Source: Pseudomonas palleroniana (lineage in GTDB: Bacteria; Pseudomonadota; Gammaproteobacteria; Pseudomonadales; Pseudomonadaceae). Taken from it: a stretch of DNA of 64,000 nt. Of the stretch, positions 49,699-60,300 are shown piece after piece (position 1 is the stretch's first letter; each line of letters starts with the position of its first letter). The DNA lies in the NCBI RefSeq assembly GCF_003031675.1, contig NZ_PYWX01000070.1:20139-84138 (forward strand), in the 5' to 3' direction. A program made the position numbers and the translations under genes. Under the pieces are notes generated by a model that worked only from the letters and a program-made list of their open reading frames with translations, searched no databases and was not told where the DNA came from.

Positions 49699-51840
49699 AT
49701 GGTTTTGCGTTTTCGTCCCGTCGCTCCTTCACATTTTGCCCTCGGCCTGCTGCTCAGCGGCGGCATCGGCAACAGCCTGGCGGCTGAAATAGAGCTGCCG
49801 GCGGTGAAGGTCCAGGGCCAGGAAGCCTCCGGCTACCGCAGCGACACAGCCTCGGTCGGCGGCTTCACTGAAACGCCATTGCTGGACACCCCGGCCTCGA
49901 TCACAGTCATCAACGCCGCCATGCTCAAGGACCAACAGGCCCGCTTGCTCAGCGAAGTGCTGCGCAACGACGCCGCAGTGGGTGACAGCTATGCGCCCAT
50001 TGGCTATTACGAAAACTTTGTGGTGCGCGGCTTTTCGCTGAATGCCGCGAGCAGCTACAAGATCAACGGGCGCACCATCACCGGCGAGCAGAACGTCGCC
50101 CTGGAAAACAAGCAGCAGGTGGAAGTGCTCAAGGGGCTGGCCGGCTTGCAGAGTGGCATCTCCGAGCCCGGCGGTGTGATCAACTATGTGACCAAGCGCC
50201 CGGAGGATGTGCGTTCGGTCAGCGTTTCCAGCGACGATCGTGGCAGTGGTTATGTCGCCACCGACGTCGGTGGCTGGTTCGGCAGCGAACAGCAATTTGG
50301 GCTGCGCGCCAACGTGGCCCATGAAGACCTGCACAGCTATGTGGAGCATGCCAATGGCCAGCGTGATTTCGTGTCCCTGGCGTTCGACTGGAATATCAGC
50401 CCCGATGCCGTGCTGCAACTGGATGCGGAATACCAGAACAAGCAGCAGCGTTCGGTGCCGGGCTATCAGTTGCTCGGCGGCAGCGAAGTGCCCCACGACG
50501 CGTCGCCGAAAAAACTGCTCGGCCATCAAACCGGCGGCCGCCAGGTCGGTATCGATTCGTTGAACCTCAACGGCAAGTTCGAGTACCGCTTCAGCGATCA
50601 GTGGACAGGCTCCGTCAGCGCGGCACGCAGCAAGGTGGTGATTGACGATTACAGCTCGTTTGCCTGGGGCGGCGACACGACGGGCCTGGGCAACTATTTT
50701 TCTGCGCAAGGCGATTACGGCATCTACGACTACCGCAGCCCCGACGACACCCGCCGCGATGACGAAGTGCAAGCGGCCATGACCGGGCTGTTCGACACCG
50801 CGGGCCTGGGCCATGAGCTGACCTTCGGCACCAGCGCGTTCCGCCGGGTGATCGACAAGCGCAAACCGGTCAACGAGTACATCGGCAGCGGCAATATCAA
50901 CGAAGATGCGCCGAGTTTCCCAGCCACCGACGTCCCGTTGAACGACAGCCACCGTAACCTCGACAGCCGCCAGTACGGCCTGTTCTTCACCGACCGCATT
51001 CGTTTCAACGAGCAATGGCAGACGATTCTCGGCGGACGTGAAGTGCGCCTGGATGAACAAGCCTTCGACAGCGATGGCAACCCGGCGCGTCATACCCAGC
51101 AGTCTGTGTTTCTACCTCAGGCGTCGTTGATCTATAAACCGATTGAAAACCTCTCGCTGTACACCAGCTACAGCAAGGGCCTGTCCCTGGGCGGGAGCGC
51201 GCCGTGGTTCGCAACCAATGCCGATGAAACCCTGGCCCCGACCACCTCGCGGCAAATCGAAGCCGGTGTGAAATACGACTGGCGCCGTATCAGCTTCGCC
51301 GCCGCCGTGTTCCAGACGCGCCAGGCCTATCAGTACGCCAAACCCGAAAATGGCCAGTTCACTTACGTGCAACAAGGCCGGCAGCAGAACACCGGGCTGG
51401 AATTGTCAGCCAACGGATGGGCCACTGAGCGCCTGCAAATCGCCACCAGCGTGGCGGCGATCCGTGCCCGGGTGAACGGCAGCGGCACGCCGGCTTACGA
51501 AGGCCATCAAGCGATCAACGTGCCCAAGCTGCGCGCCAGTGTGTACGCCGACTATGCCTTGCCGTGGGTCAACGGCCTGGCGGTACTCGGCGGCGTGCAA
51601 TACAGCGCCAAGAAGTACGCCAATCGCAGCGGCAATGTGGAGGTGGGGGATTATGCGGTGGTCAATGTGGGCAGCCGCTACACCACCCGGCTCGACGGCT
51701 ATGAAACGGTGTTTCGCCTGAGCGTCGACAACCTGTTCGACAAGCGCTACTGGCGCGACGCGGGCGAGTACCTGGGCGATGACTACCTGTTCCAGGGGGC
51801 GCCCTTGACGGCGCGCCTGAGTGCCTCGGTCAATTTCTGA
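49699..51840 (+). CDS. TonB-dependent siderophore receptor
   Basis: A 713-residue outer-membrane receptor. A signal peptide (about 1-30, ending SLAA) is followed by a plug domain (about 45-165, including TPASITVINAAMLKDQQ and GISEPGGVINYVTKRP) and a 22-strand-type barrel ending in SASVNF. It imports a ferric siderophore using TonB energy. No N-terminal signalling domain is present, so there is no transmembrane sigma regulation through this protein. The ATG at 49699 has AAGG about ten bases upstream. No siderophore synthesis genes are nearby. Confidence 0.93.
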   Translation: MVLRFRPVAPSHFALGLLLSGGIGNSLAAEIELPAVKVQGQEASGYRSDTASVGGFTETPLLDTPASITVINAAMLKDQQARLLSEVLRNDAAVGDSYAPIGYYENFVVRGFSLNAASSYKINGRTITGEQNVALENKQQVEVLKGLAGLQSGISEPGGVINYVTKRPEDVRSVSVSSDDRGSGYVATDVGGWFGSEQQFGLRANVAHEDLHSYVEHANGQRDFVSLAFDWNISPDAVLQLDAEYQNKQQRSVPGYQLLGGSEVPHDASPKKLLGHQTGGRQVGIDSLNLNGKFEYRFSDQWTGSVSAARSKVVIDDYSSFAWGGDTTGLGNYFSAQGDYGIYDYRSPDDTRRDDEVQAAMTGLFDTAGLGHELTFGTSAFRRVIDKRKPVNEYIGSGNINEDAPSFPATDVPLNDSHRNLDSRQYGLFFTDRIRFNEQWQTILGGREVRLDEQAFDSDGNPARHTQQSVFLPQASLIYKPIENLSLYTSYSKGLSLGGSAPWFATNADETLAPTTSRQIEAGVKYDWRRISFAAAVFQTRQAYQYAKPENGQFTYVQQGRQQNTGLELSANGWATERLQIATSVAAIRARVNGSGTPAYEGHQAINVPKLRASVYADYALPWVNGLAVLGGVQYSAKKYANRSGNVEVGDYAVVNVGSRYTTRLDGYETVFRLSVDNLFDKRYWRDAGEYLGDDYLFQGAPLTARLSASVNF

Positions 51841-52278
51841 TTACTTGGGCATCTTGCGAAAGCCCACCGCCAGGCGGTTCCAGCTGTTGATCGTACTGAT
51901 CGCCACGCTCAGGTCGACCTGCTCCTGTGGGCTGAACTCAGCCGCCAGTGCGCTGTAGTCGGCGTCGGCGGCGTGGGTCTGGCTGATCAGGGTCAGGCTT
52001 TCGGCCCAGGCCAGGGCGGCACGCTCACGGGGGGTGAAGAAGGGTGTTTCGCGCCAGGCCGACACGGTGTACAGGCGGCGCTCGGTTTCACCGCCCTTGC
52101 GCGCATCGGCGGTGTGCATGTCGAGGCAGAAGGCGCAGCCGTTGATCTGCGACACGCGCAGGCGCACCAGCTCCAGCAACGGCAGTTCAATGGACAGCTT
52201 GCCAACGGCGGCTTCCAGGGCAAGCATGGCTTTCATGGCATCTGGGGACGCGGTGTAGAAATCGGTACGGGCCTGCAT
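51841..52278 (-). CDS. AhpD-like carboxymuconolactone decarboxylase family protein
   Basis: A 145-residue helical protein. The redox motif reads NGCAFCLDMHTADAR, the C-x-x-C-x-x-x-H of the AhpD/peroxidase-related family. It probably reduces peroxides using a thiol donor. GGAG lies upstream of the ATG. It converges on the TonB receptor gene with no gap between the two stop codons, so the terminators must lie within coding sequence. Confidence 0.92.
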   Translation of the reverse strand: MQARTDFYTASPDAMKAMLALEAAVGKLSIELPLLELVRLRVSQINGCAFCLDMHTADARKGGETERRLYTVSAWRETPFFTPRERAALAWAESLTLISQTHAADADYSALAAEFSPQEQVDLSVAISTINSWNRLAVGFRKMPK

Positions 52279-52372
52279 GGTGATACTCCGGGAACGGTGG
52301 GAACGCTGAGCAGATTAGTCAGCGCGGCGTCCCGGAGAAATAGCCAATTCGGGCGAAGAACAGGTGACCAAT

Positions 52373-53818
52373 CTACAGGCCACGGTTGCGCAGCCACTGC
52401 AGGAACCCGGTCTTTACCGGCGCGACCGGTGTGGCTTGAGTCAAGGTCTGGGCCGCGTGCAGGCGGAAGTCGAGCAAGGCTTTCATGGCCTCGCTGATGT
52501 CATGCCGCGCATCCAGGCAAGGCTTGAGGTATTCCTTCTCGACGCGGTACAGGGTGCAGTAGGTCTTGGCCAGGAAGTCTGCCGGCACGCCTTGGTCGGA
52601 CAGAATCCCCGCCTCGCCAATCACCTCGCCCGGCCCCATGCGCCCGGCTTCGAATTTGCGCCCATCCTTGGTCAGCATGACCGAGACCACACCGGAGGCG
52701 ACGATGAACAAGTGGTCGCTGACCTCTCCCGCCGGCAAGATCATCTCGCCGCTACGAAACGATTGCAGGACCATGTTCTGGCTGAAGGTGTCCTTTTCTT
52801 CCTGACGCAGGGTGGAGAAAATCGGCGAGCGCTCCAGCAGTGCCCGCGCCCCGGACACCAAGCTTGGCGCGCTGCTTTCGGTGGCGGACAACAGGCTGAC
52901 GCCCGCAGCCTGCAGATGACGGAATGCCAGGTCATAGAGTTGGTTGCGCACATCGCGCTTGAGGCCCATGGCCGGCACGAAACCACTGATCTCATATTCG
53001 ACGCCGCCACTGCCCGAAGACTTGAATGCCACGCTCGGGGCCGGCGTGGCCAGCAACGGCCGGCACCCGAGCATCGCCCGTTCCAATGCCTCGATCACAG
53101 TTTGCGGGCGCGCGTGGGGGCTCACTTGCAGGCTGACTGCCAGCCCGAACATGTCCGCCGGGCGTGAGAAGTTGATGATCTTGGCTTTGGCCGCCAAGGA
53201 GTTGGGAATCACCGCCAGGCTGCCCTGGGAGGTTTGCAGGCGCGTGGCGCGCCAGTCGATATCCGTGACGCGGCCTTCGGTGCCGTCGATGGAAATCCAG
53301 TCATCGAGTTGATACGGCTTGGTGGTGTTGAGCACGATCCCGGAAAATACGTCGCTCAAGGTGCTCTGCAGCGCCAGGCCGACGATGATCGCCACCGCGC
53401 CGGAGGTGGCGAGCACCCCCTTGACCGGCAGGTCGAGCACATAGGCCATGGCCGCGATGATCGCGATCAGGAAAATCACCGCGCCCATCAGGTCCTGCAA
53501 CAGCCGCCCGGTGTGACCGACCCGCTGCATCATCACGGTGCCGAGCAACACCGTGAGGGTGCGCGCCGCGAACAGCCACCAGCCGATCTGCAGGGCCGTG
53601 GCGGCCAGGTGCAAGGTGGTGTCGTCGGCATAGGGCGCCAGTTGCATGGGGTTCATGCCGTCGTTGAACAGCACGGCACTGAAAACCGCGAAGATCACCA
53701 ACCGCGCCGCCAGCTTCCAACTGGCCAGGTTGACGGAAATCAGCCGCCACACGGCAATGTCGATAAAGATCAGCGCCAACGCGCAGAGCATGGGGTGTTC
53801 AGCGATAAATGTGGGCAT
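52373..53818 (-). CDS. mechanosensitive (MscS) channel with cyclic-nucleotide-binding domain
   Basis: A 481-residue inner-membrane protein. About four or five hydrophobic segments precede the pore-lining helix and MscS core (LATSGAVAIIVGLALQSTLSDVFSGI, then GRVTDIDWRATRLQT) at about residues 130-230. A cyclic nucleotide-binding domain follows (about 335-440, GPGEVIGEAGILSD). The fusion links osmotic gating to a nucleotide signal, as in known MSCS-cNMP channels. The ATG at 53818 has GGAG eight bases upstream; the extra open frame upstream reads through a REP. Confidence 0.9.
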   Translation of the reverse strand: MPTFIAEHPMLCALALIFIDIAVWRLISVNLASWKLAARLVIFAVFSAVLFNDGMNPMQLAPYADDTTLHLAATALQIGWWLFAARTLTVLLGTVMMQRVGHTGRLLQDLMGAVIFLIAIIAAMAYVLDLPVKGVLATSGAVAIIVGLALQSTLSDVFSGIVLNTTKPYQLDDWISIDGTEGRVTDIDWRATRLQTSQGSLAVIPNSLAAKAKIINFSRPADMFGLAVSLQVSPHARPQTVIEALERAMLGCRPLLATPAPSVAFKSSGSGGVEYEISGFVPAMGLKRDVRNQLYDLAFRHLQAAGVSLLSATESSAPSLVSGARALLERSPIFSTLRQEEKDTFSQNMVLQSFRSGEMILPAGEVSDHLFIVASGVVSVMLTKDGRKFEAGRMGPGEVIGEAGILSDQGVPADFLAKTYCTLYRVEKEYLKPCLDARHDISEAMKALLDFRLHAAQTLTQATPVAPVKTGFLQWLRNRGL

Positions 53819-53889
53819 CCAGGCGACTCCAGGGCGAATGCGCAGAAGATCGCATGAAATAGACAGATCAGGTATAGCGCCAAGCAAAA

Positions 53890-53967
53890 TGTGGGAGCGG
53901 GCTTGTTGTGATGAAGGAGCTTGCTGTGGCGAGCAAGCTCCCCAGCCACAACAAGCCCGCTCCCACA
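53890..53967. repeat. REPIN
   Basis: TGTGGGAGCGGGCTTGTTGTG at the left and its exact inverse CACAACAAGCCCGCTCCCACA at the right, with an inner pair GGAGCTTGCT/AGCAAGCTCC. It is a typical P. fluorescens-group REP doublet between the channel and pirin genes. Confidence 0.9.
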
Positions 53968-53991
53968 AGGGGGTTGCGACAACCCTTGGCT

Positions 53992-54852
53992 TCACATCCG
54001 CCCAAACTTGCCCGACTGGAAGTCAACAAACGCCTGGTGTATTTCCTGCTCGGTGTTCATCACGAACGGACCGTGGCCGACGATGGGTTCGTCGATCGGC
54101 TCGCCGCTGAGCAGCAGCACCTTGGCGTCGTCGTTGGCCTCCAGGGTGAGCTGGCTGCCATCGCGCTCGAACAAGGCCAACTGGCCTTGGCGTGCGACTT
54201 CCTCACCGTTGACCAGCACCGTGCCGCGCAGGATCACCAACGCGGTGTTGCGCCCGGCATGCAGGTCCAGCGTCAGCGCTTTACCGGCGTTGAGGCGCAG
54301 GTCCCACACGTCAATCGGCGTAAAGGTGCGCGCCGGGCCCTGGGTGCCGGCGAACTCACCGGCAATCAGGCGCAGTTGCCCGGCGCCGTCAGCCAACGGC
54401 AGCAGCGGAATGTCGCCATCGACGATGGTCTGGTAGCCCGCGTCGGCCATTTTGTCCTTGGCCGGCAAGTTGACCCACAGTTGCACCATCTCCAGTGCCC
54501 CGCCGCTGCGGGCAAAGGCTTCGGAGTGGAACTCCTCGTGGAGGATGCCTTTGGCCGCCGTCATCCACTGCACATCGCCAGGGCCGATTTTGCCGCCGGC
54601 CCCCGTGGAATCGCGGTGCTCGACTTCGCCGTCGTAGACGATGGTCACGGTTTCAAAGCCACGATGAGGGTGCTGTCCGACGCCACGACGTTGCTCGGTG
54701 GGGGTGAAATCGGCAGGGCCTGCGTGGTCCAGCAACAGGAATGGGCTGATGTGCTTGCCCATGGTGTCGTAGGAAAACAGCGTACGCACCGGGAAGCCGT
54801 CGCCGACCCAGTGGGCGCGGGGGCTGGTGTAGATACCGATTAGTTTCTTCAT
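53992..54852 (-). CDS. pirin family protein
   Basis: A 286-residue bicupin. The N-terminal cupin carries the metal-binding HPHRGFET and HSE segments (GVGQHPHRGFETVT, LHEEFHSE). The C-terminal cupin has the pirin_C pattern. Bacterial pirins are iron proteins; some act as quercetin dioxygenases and others bind metabolic enzymes. GGAGG lies a few bases before the ATG at 54852. Confidence 0.93.
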   Translation of the reverse strand: MKKLIGIYTSPRAHWVGDGFPVRTLFSYDTMGKHISPFLLLDHAGPADFTPTEQRRGVGQHPHRGFETVTIVYDGEVEHRDSTGAGGKIGPGDVQWMTAAKGILHEEFHSEAFARSGGALEMVQLWVNLPAKDKMADAGYQTIVDGDIPLLPLADGAGQLRLIAGEFAGTQGPARTFTPIDVWDLRLNAGKALTLDLHAGRNTALVILRGTVLVNGEEVARQGQLALFERDGSQLTLEANDDAKVLLLSGEPIDEPIVGHGPFVMNTEQEIHQAFVDFQSGKFGRM

Positions 54853-54957
54853 GGTGTACCTCCAAAGTGCATACACCTTAAATCCGATACCAATTGAGCG
54901 CTAGATAGCAGCCACAGCTCTTACTGTCCCACAGGTGAGACAATCAACCGCTTATGG

Positions 54958-56160
54958 CTAGGCAGCCGCCAGCGCCGGCCGGCGCTCACGCAACAGGTGA
55001 AACGCGAAGAATGCCGCCACCGCAAAACTGGCCTCGAGCATGATCATGGGCACGGCGCTGCCATCGCGCAGTTGGCTCAATAACAAGCCGCTGCAGGTTG
55101 CGCCGAACATCTGGGAAAAGCCCATCAAGCCGGCGGCCAGGCCGGCGCGGTGGGCATTGGGCATCACCCCACCGGTGACCGAGCCTGGCAGCACCAGCCC
55201 ACCACCGAGAGTGACCAGCGCAATCGGCAGGTCCAAGCCGACGACCGAGAGGCCGAACACTGCGTAGATCAATACGGCCGACAGGCCGCCCACAGCCACC
55301 AGCGTCACGCCCATCGCCACAATCCGTTGCGCGCCCAGGCGCAGGATATTGCGCCGGGTGTAGGTGGAACCGAGGATCAGCATCGACACGATCAGGCCGA
55401 AGTTGATGCCGTATTCAAGGCTGCTGAAACCCAACAGGTTGATAAACACCGCCGAGGAGCCGGCAATCACCGCAAACATGGCGCCATAGGTACAGGCCAG
55501 CGCGACGGCGTAGGCGCGGTATTGGCGGCTTTTGAGTAAATCCAGGTATTGCCCGCCCAGCGTGCGCCAATGACCGGCCTTGGGATCGAGGGATTGGTTG
55601 CTCTCGCGGAAAAACAGCAGCGCCAGCAGCAACACCGCGCCACCGATGAGCAACGAGAGGACGATAGGCGCGCGCCAACCGAAGAGTTTGATCAGCAGGC
55701 CGCCGATCATCGGTGCGACCACAATGGCGTAGAGCATGCCGATCATGGTCAACGCCAGGGCCGGGCCCGCCTCGGCTTTCCAGACATCGCGCACTACCGT
55801 GCGCGCCAACACCAGCGCGGCGCAGGCGCCCAGCCCCTGCGCGACCCGGGCGGCAATCAATTGGTGGATGTCGCTGACCAACAGCATCGACAGCGTGGCC
55901 AGCACATACAGGACCGAGCCGCCGATCAGTACGGGACGGCGACCTATGCGGTCCGACAGCGGGCCAAACAGCAGTTGCCCAAGGCCAAACGCCGCGACAA
56001 ATGCCGACATCGCCATCAATGCCGAACCGGGCGGCGCCGCCAGCGCCTGCTCGATAGAGCCCAGGCCCGGGATGATCAATTGGGTCGAGACTTCACCCAG
56101 TGCCGTCAGGGCAACCAATAAAAACAACAAACTGCGTGAGGGTGTCGGGGCGTTTGCCAT
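54958..56160 (-). CDS. Bcr/CflA family MFS drug exporter
   Basis: A 400-residue transporter with twelve hydrophobic segments. Motif A reads FGPLSDRIGRRPVL between helices 2 and 3, and RVAQGLGACAALVLARTVVRD in helix 4 is characteristic of Bcr/CflA proteins. It should export a drug or sulfonamide-like compound in exchange for protons. The ribosome site before the ATG at 56160 is weak. It is divergent from an RND system, with a palindrome in the shared 96-base region. Confidence 0.92.
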   Translation of the reverse strand: MANAPTPSRSLLFLLVALTALGEVSTQLIIPGLGSIEQALAAPPGSALMAMSAFVAAFGLGQLLFGPLSDRIGRRPVLIGGSVLYVLATLSMLLVSDIHQLIAARVAQGLGACAALVLARTVVRDVWKAEAGPALALTMIGMLYAIVVAPMIGGLLIKLFGWRAPIVLSLLIGGAVLLLALLFFRESNQSLDPKAGHWRTLGGQYLDLLKSRQYRAYAVALACTYGAMFAVIAGSSAVFINLLGFSSLEYGINFGLIVSMLILGSTYTRRNILRLGAQRIVAMGVTLVAVGGLSAVLIYAVFGLSVVGLDLPIALVTLGGGLVLPGSVTGGVMPNAHRAGLAAGLMGFSQMFGATCSGLLLSQLRDGSAVPMIMLEASFAVAAFFAFHLLRERRPALAAA

Positions 56161-56211
56161 GGGGATGATCCGGGGCTGGATTAATTTATATTTCGACCAT
56201 AATATGAGCAA

Positions 56212-56231
56212 AAAATTATGTCCATAATTTT
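56212..56231. promoter_or_regulatory. palindromic operator between the MFS and RND genes
   Basis: AAAATTATGTCCATAATTTT, a 9+2+9 palindrome. A further CATAAT half site lies at about 56198-56203. It lies in the only AT-rich stretch of the region and probably overlaps promoters of both divergent exporters. No regulator gene is adjacent. Confidence 0.65.
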
Positions 56232-56256
56232 CTGCTCGATCCCCCTGGAGCCCATC

Positions 56257-57363
56257 ATGAACCCTCTAGCCCTGCGTCTTCTCACCCCCCTGGCCTTGCT
56301 GAGCGTCCTCGCCGGTTGCAACAGCAAGGCCGATACCGCCGCCGAAGTGCCCCTGCCCCGCCCGGTATTGGCGGCCAAGGTCGAGGCCGCCGGCACCCAG
56401 CAAAGCGCCTACACCGGCGTGGTGGCGGCCCGTACCGAAAGCGACCTGGGCTTCCGGGTGGGCGGCAAGGTCATTGAACGCAAGGTCGACCCCGGCCAGC
56501 ATGTCTCGCGTGGCGATACGCTGCTGGTATTGGATATCGGCGATTTCGAACTGGCCCTGCGCTCAGCGAAAAACCGCGTCAACGCCGCCCAGGCGCAGTT
56601 GCGCCAACGCCGTGACGACGAAAACCGCTACCAGCGCCTGGCCAGTACCGGCGCCGTGTCGCGGCAGATTTTCGACCAGTCGGCGACCAACCTGCGCGTC
56701 GCCGAAGCCGAGTTGGCTGCGGCGCAGTCGGATGCCAGCCAGATCGAAAACCGGCGCACCTACTCGGTACTCAAGGCCGACGGTGACGGCATCATCACCG
56801 ACGTGCGCGTGGATCGCGGCCAAGTGGTCGCCGAAGGGCAAATCGTCGCGCGGCTGGCCCACGATGGCGCCCGTGAAGCCATCGTCAACCTGCCGGAAAC
56901 CCAGCGCGACCAAGCTTCGCAAAAAGCCTTGGCGTTCCCCTTCGGCGCCCCGGAACAAGCCCTCACGGCCACCCTGCGGGAGTTGTCCGCCAGTGCCGAT
57001 CCGGTCACCCGCACCTACCGCGCCCGCTTCGTGCTGCATGGCGGCGTCGAGCGTTTCGCCCTCGGTTCCACCATCACCGTGCGCCTGCAAGGCAGCGGCC
57101 AGGCCCAGCAAACCCGCGTGCCCATCGGCGCGCTGCTGGACGCCGGGCATGGCAGCGGCGTGTGGGTGATCGGTGATAACGACAAGGTCCGCTTCGCCCC
57201 GGTGCAAGTCGCCAGCCTCGGCCAGGAAGACGCCCTGCTCGACAGCGGCGTGAACCCCGGGCAAATCATCGTCGCCCTCGGTGCGCACCTGTTGCACGAG
57301 GGTGACGCGGTGCGCTTGCTGCCGGCCCAAACCGTGGCCCTCAACCGTCAGCAGGACCATTGA
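56257..57363 (+). CDS. RND efflux periplasmic adaptor (membrane fusion lipoprotein)
   Basis: A 368-residue adaptor. A signal peptide with the lipobox LAGC directs lipid attachment at about residue 21. The HlyD-like order follows: beta-barrel/lipoyl halves (GFRVGGKVIERKVDPGQHVSRGDTLLVLD and SVLKADGDGIITDVRVDRGQVVAEGQ) around a coiled-coil hairpin. It links the RND pump to an outer-membrane channel that is not encoded here. GGAG lies seven bases before the ATG. Its stop overlaps the pump gene region. Confidence 0.94.
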   Translation: MNPLALRLLTPLALLSVLAGCNSKADTAAEVPLPRPVLAAKVEAAGTQQSAYTGVVAARTESDLGFRVGGKVIERKVDPGQHVSRGDTLLVLDIGDFELALRSAKNRVNAAQAQLRQRRDDENRYQRLASTGAVSRQIFDQSATNLRVAEAELAAAQSDASQIENRRTYSVLKADGDGIITDVRVDRGQVVAEGQIVARLAHDGAREAIVNLPETQRDQASQKALAFPFGAPEQALTATLRELSASADPVTRTYRARFVLHGGVERFALGSTITVRLQGSGQAQQTRVPIGALLDAGHGSGVWVIGDNDKVRFAPVQVASLGQEDALLDSGVNPGQIIVALGAHLLHEGDAVRLLPAQTVALNRQQDH

Positions 57364-57365
57364 AT

Positions 57366-60300
57366 ATGCGCGGCATCAACCTCTCCGAACTGGCCGTGAA
57401 ACACCGTGCGGTCACGCTGTTCCTGATCATCGCGATCCTCGCCGCCGGGATCTTCTCGTTCGGCAAACTGGGGCGCGCCGAAGACCCGTCGTTTACCGTC
57501 AAGGTCATGACCATCAGCGCCGCCTGGCCCGGCGCAACCGCCCGGGAAATGCAGGAACAGGTGGCCGACCGCCTGGAAAAGCGCCTGCAGGAACTGGATT
57601 ACTACGACCGCGTCGAGACCATCGCCCAGCCGGGTTTCGTGTCGATGCGCATGACCTTCAAGGAGTCCACGCCCCCCGGCGAGCTCCAGGACCTGTTCTA
57701 CCAGGCCCGCAAAAAGCTCAGCGATGAAGCCGCCAAACTGCCCAATGGCGTGGTCGGGCCGTTCTTCAACGACGAATATTCCGATGTGTACTTCGCCTTG
57801 TACGCCCTCGAAGCCGAGCACCTGCCCCACCGCCAGCAAGTGCAGATGGCCGAAACGCTACGCCAGCAGTTGCTGGACCTGCCGGGGGTGAAGAAGGTCA
57901 ATATCCTCGGTGAGCAGGCGCAACGGGTGTTTGTCGAGTTTTCCTATGAGCGCCTGGCAACCCTGGGCATCAAGCCGGACCAGATCTTCGCCGCCCTCGC
58001 CGCACAAAACGCAGTGGCGCCGTCCGGCTTTGTGGAAACCGCCGGGGCGCGCGCCTATATCCGCATCGACGGTGCCTTTGACAGCCTGTCGCTGATTGAA
58101 AACGTACCGCTGGAAGCCAACGGGCGTGTGCTGCGCATCGCCGATGTGGCCAGCGTCAGCCGCGGTTATGAAGACCCGCCCAGCTACCGCATCCGCCACC
58201 AGGGCGACCCGGCGCTGATGCTCGGCGTGATCATGGAGAAACACTGGAACGGCCTGGAGCTGGACAAAAGTCTCAAGGCCGAGGAAGCCAGGATCCAGGC
58301 CGACCTGCCGCTGGGCGTGAACTTCGCCAAGGTCTCCGACCAGGCGAAAAACATCAGCCTGGCGGTCAATGAATTCATGCTGAAATTCTTCGTCGCGCTG
58401 GCCGTGGTCATGGTGATCAGCCTGTTGGCCCTGGGATTTCGCGTGGGGTTGGTAGTGGCGGCTGCGGTGCCGCTGACCTTGTCGGTGGTGTTCGTGATCA
58501 TGCTGCTCACTGGCCGTGAGTTCGACCGTATCACCCTGGGTGCGCTGATCATTTCCCTGGGCTTGCTGGTGGATGACGCGATCATCGCCATTGAAATGAT
58601 GGTGGTGAAACTGGAGGAAGGTTTCGATCGGATTCACGCCGCCACGTTCGCCTGGAGTTCCACCGCCGCGCCGATGCTCACCGGCACCCTGGTGACGATT
58701 ATCGGCTTTCTGCCGGTGGGGTTTGCCCGCTCGGCCGCGGGAGAATACGCCGGCAATATTTTCTGGATCGTCGGCTTTGCGCTGATCTCCTCCTGGCTAG
58801 TGGCAGTGGTATTCACACCGTACCTGGGCGTGAAGCTGCTGCCGCAGATCAAACCGGTGCCCGGTGGCCATGACGCGATCTACGCCGGGCGCTACTACCG
58901 CAAACTGCGTAGCTTGGTCGAAGCCTGCGTACGTGGGCGCTGGCTGGTAACCGGCCTGGTGGTCGCAGCCTTTGTACTGTGCGGGCTGGGCATGGCCGTG
59001 GTGAAGAAACAGTTCTTCCCCAACTCCGACCGTTCCGAGCTGATTCTTGAGGTGTACATGCCGCCCGGCAGCGCGTTCAAAGCCACCGAGGCGGTGGCGG
59101 CGCAGTTGGAAAAAGCCCTGTTGCAAGAGCCGCAAACCAGCCTGGTGGACACTTATGTGGGCGGCGGCGCGCCACGGTTTTTCCTGTCGCTGAACCCGGA
59201 ATTGCCCGACCCGGCTTTCGCCAAATTGATCGTGCAGACCCCGGATTCCCATGCTCGCGATGCGTTGAAATTGCGCATGCGTGAGCGCATCGCCGCCGGT
59301 GAATTTCCAGCGGCCCGTGTGCGCGTGACGCAGTTGCTGTTCGGCCCGCCGGTGCCATTCCCGGTGGTGTTCCGCGTGTCCGGGCCGGATGTGGATGTGC
59401 TGCGCGGCGTGTCCGAAGAGGTGCGTCGTGTGGTGGCCGCCAACAAGCTGACCAAGGAAGCCTTCCTCGACTGGGGCGAGCGCACCAGCACTTATCGCCT
59501 GGTCCTGGATCAAGACCGCCTGCGCCTGCTGGGTTTCACCCCCAATGAGGTCAAGTCCCAGCTTAACGCGTTGCTCAGCGGCAACCCGATCACCGAAGTG
59601 CGCGAAGGCAACCGCACCGTTGCCGTGGTCGCCCGCGCCCAGGGCAGCCAGCGCGAGAACCTCGGCAACCTCAACAACATGACCCTGACCAACAGCGCCG
59701 GCACTTCGGTACCGCTGGCCCAGGTCGGGCAGTTCCAGGCCGTGATGGAAGAGCCGATCCTCAAGCGCCGCAACCGTGCGACCACCGTGGAAGTACGCGC
59801 CGATATCATCGACAGCGTGCAACCGCCCGACGTGGAGATGGCCGTGTACAAAGACCTGCAACCACTGATCGCCAAGCTGCCTGCCAGCTACCGGATCGAC
59901 ATCGGCGGCCCGGTGGAGGAAAGCGCCAAAGCCAACGTCGCGCTGGCGGCGCTGTTCCCGATCATGATCCTGCTGACCCTCACGGTGATCATGTTCCAGG
60001 TGCGCTCGTTCGGCGTGATGTTCATGGTGTTCGCCACCGCGCCTTTGGGGTTGATCGGCGCGGTGCCGACGTTGCTGTTGTTCAACCAGCCGTTCGGGTT
60101 CAACGCAATTCTGGGCTTGATCGGCATCGGCGGGATTCTGATGCGCAACACGCTGATCTTCACCGACCAGATTCGCCAGAACCAGGAACAGGGCATGGCG
60201 ATTCGCGAGGCGATCGTCGAAGCCACCGTGCGACGAGCCAGGCCGGTGATCCTCACCGCGCTGGCGGCAGCGCTGGCCTTCATCCCGCTGACGTTCTCGG

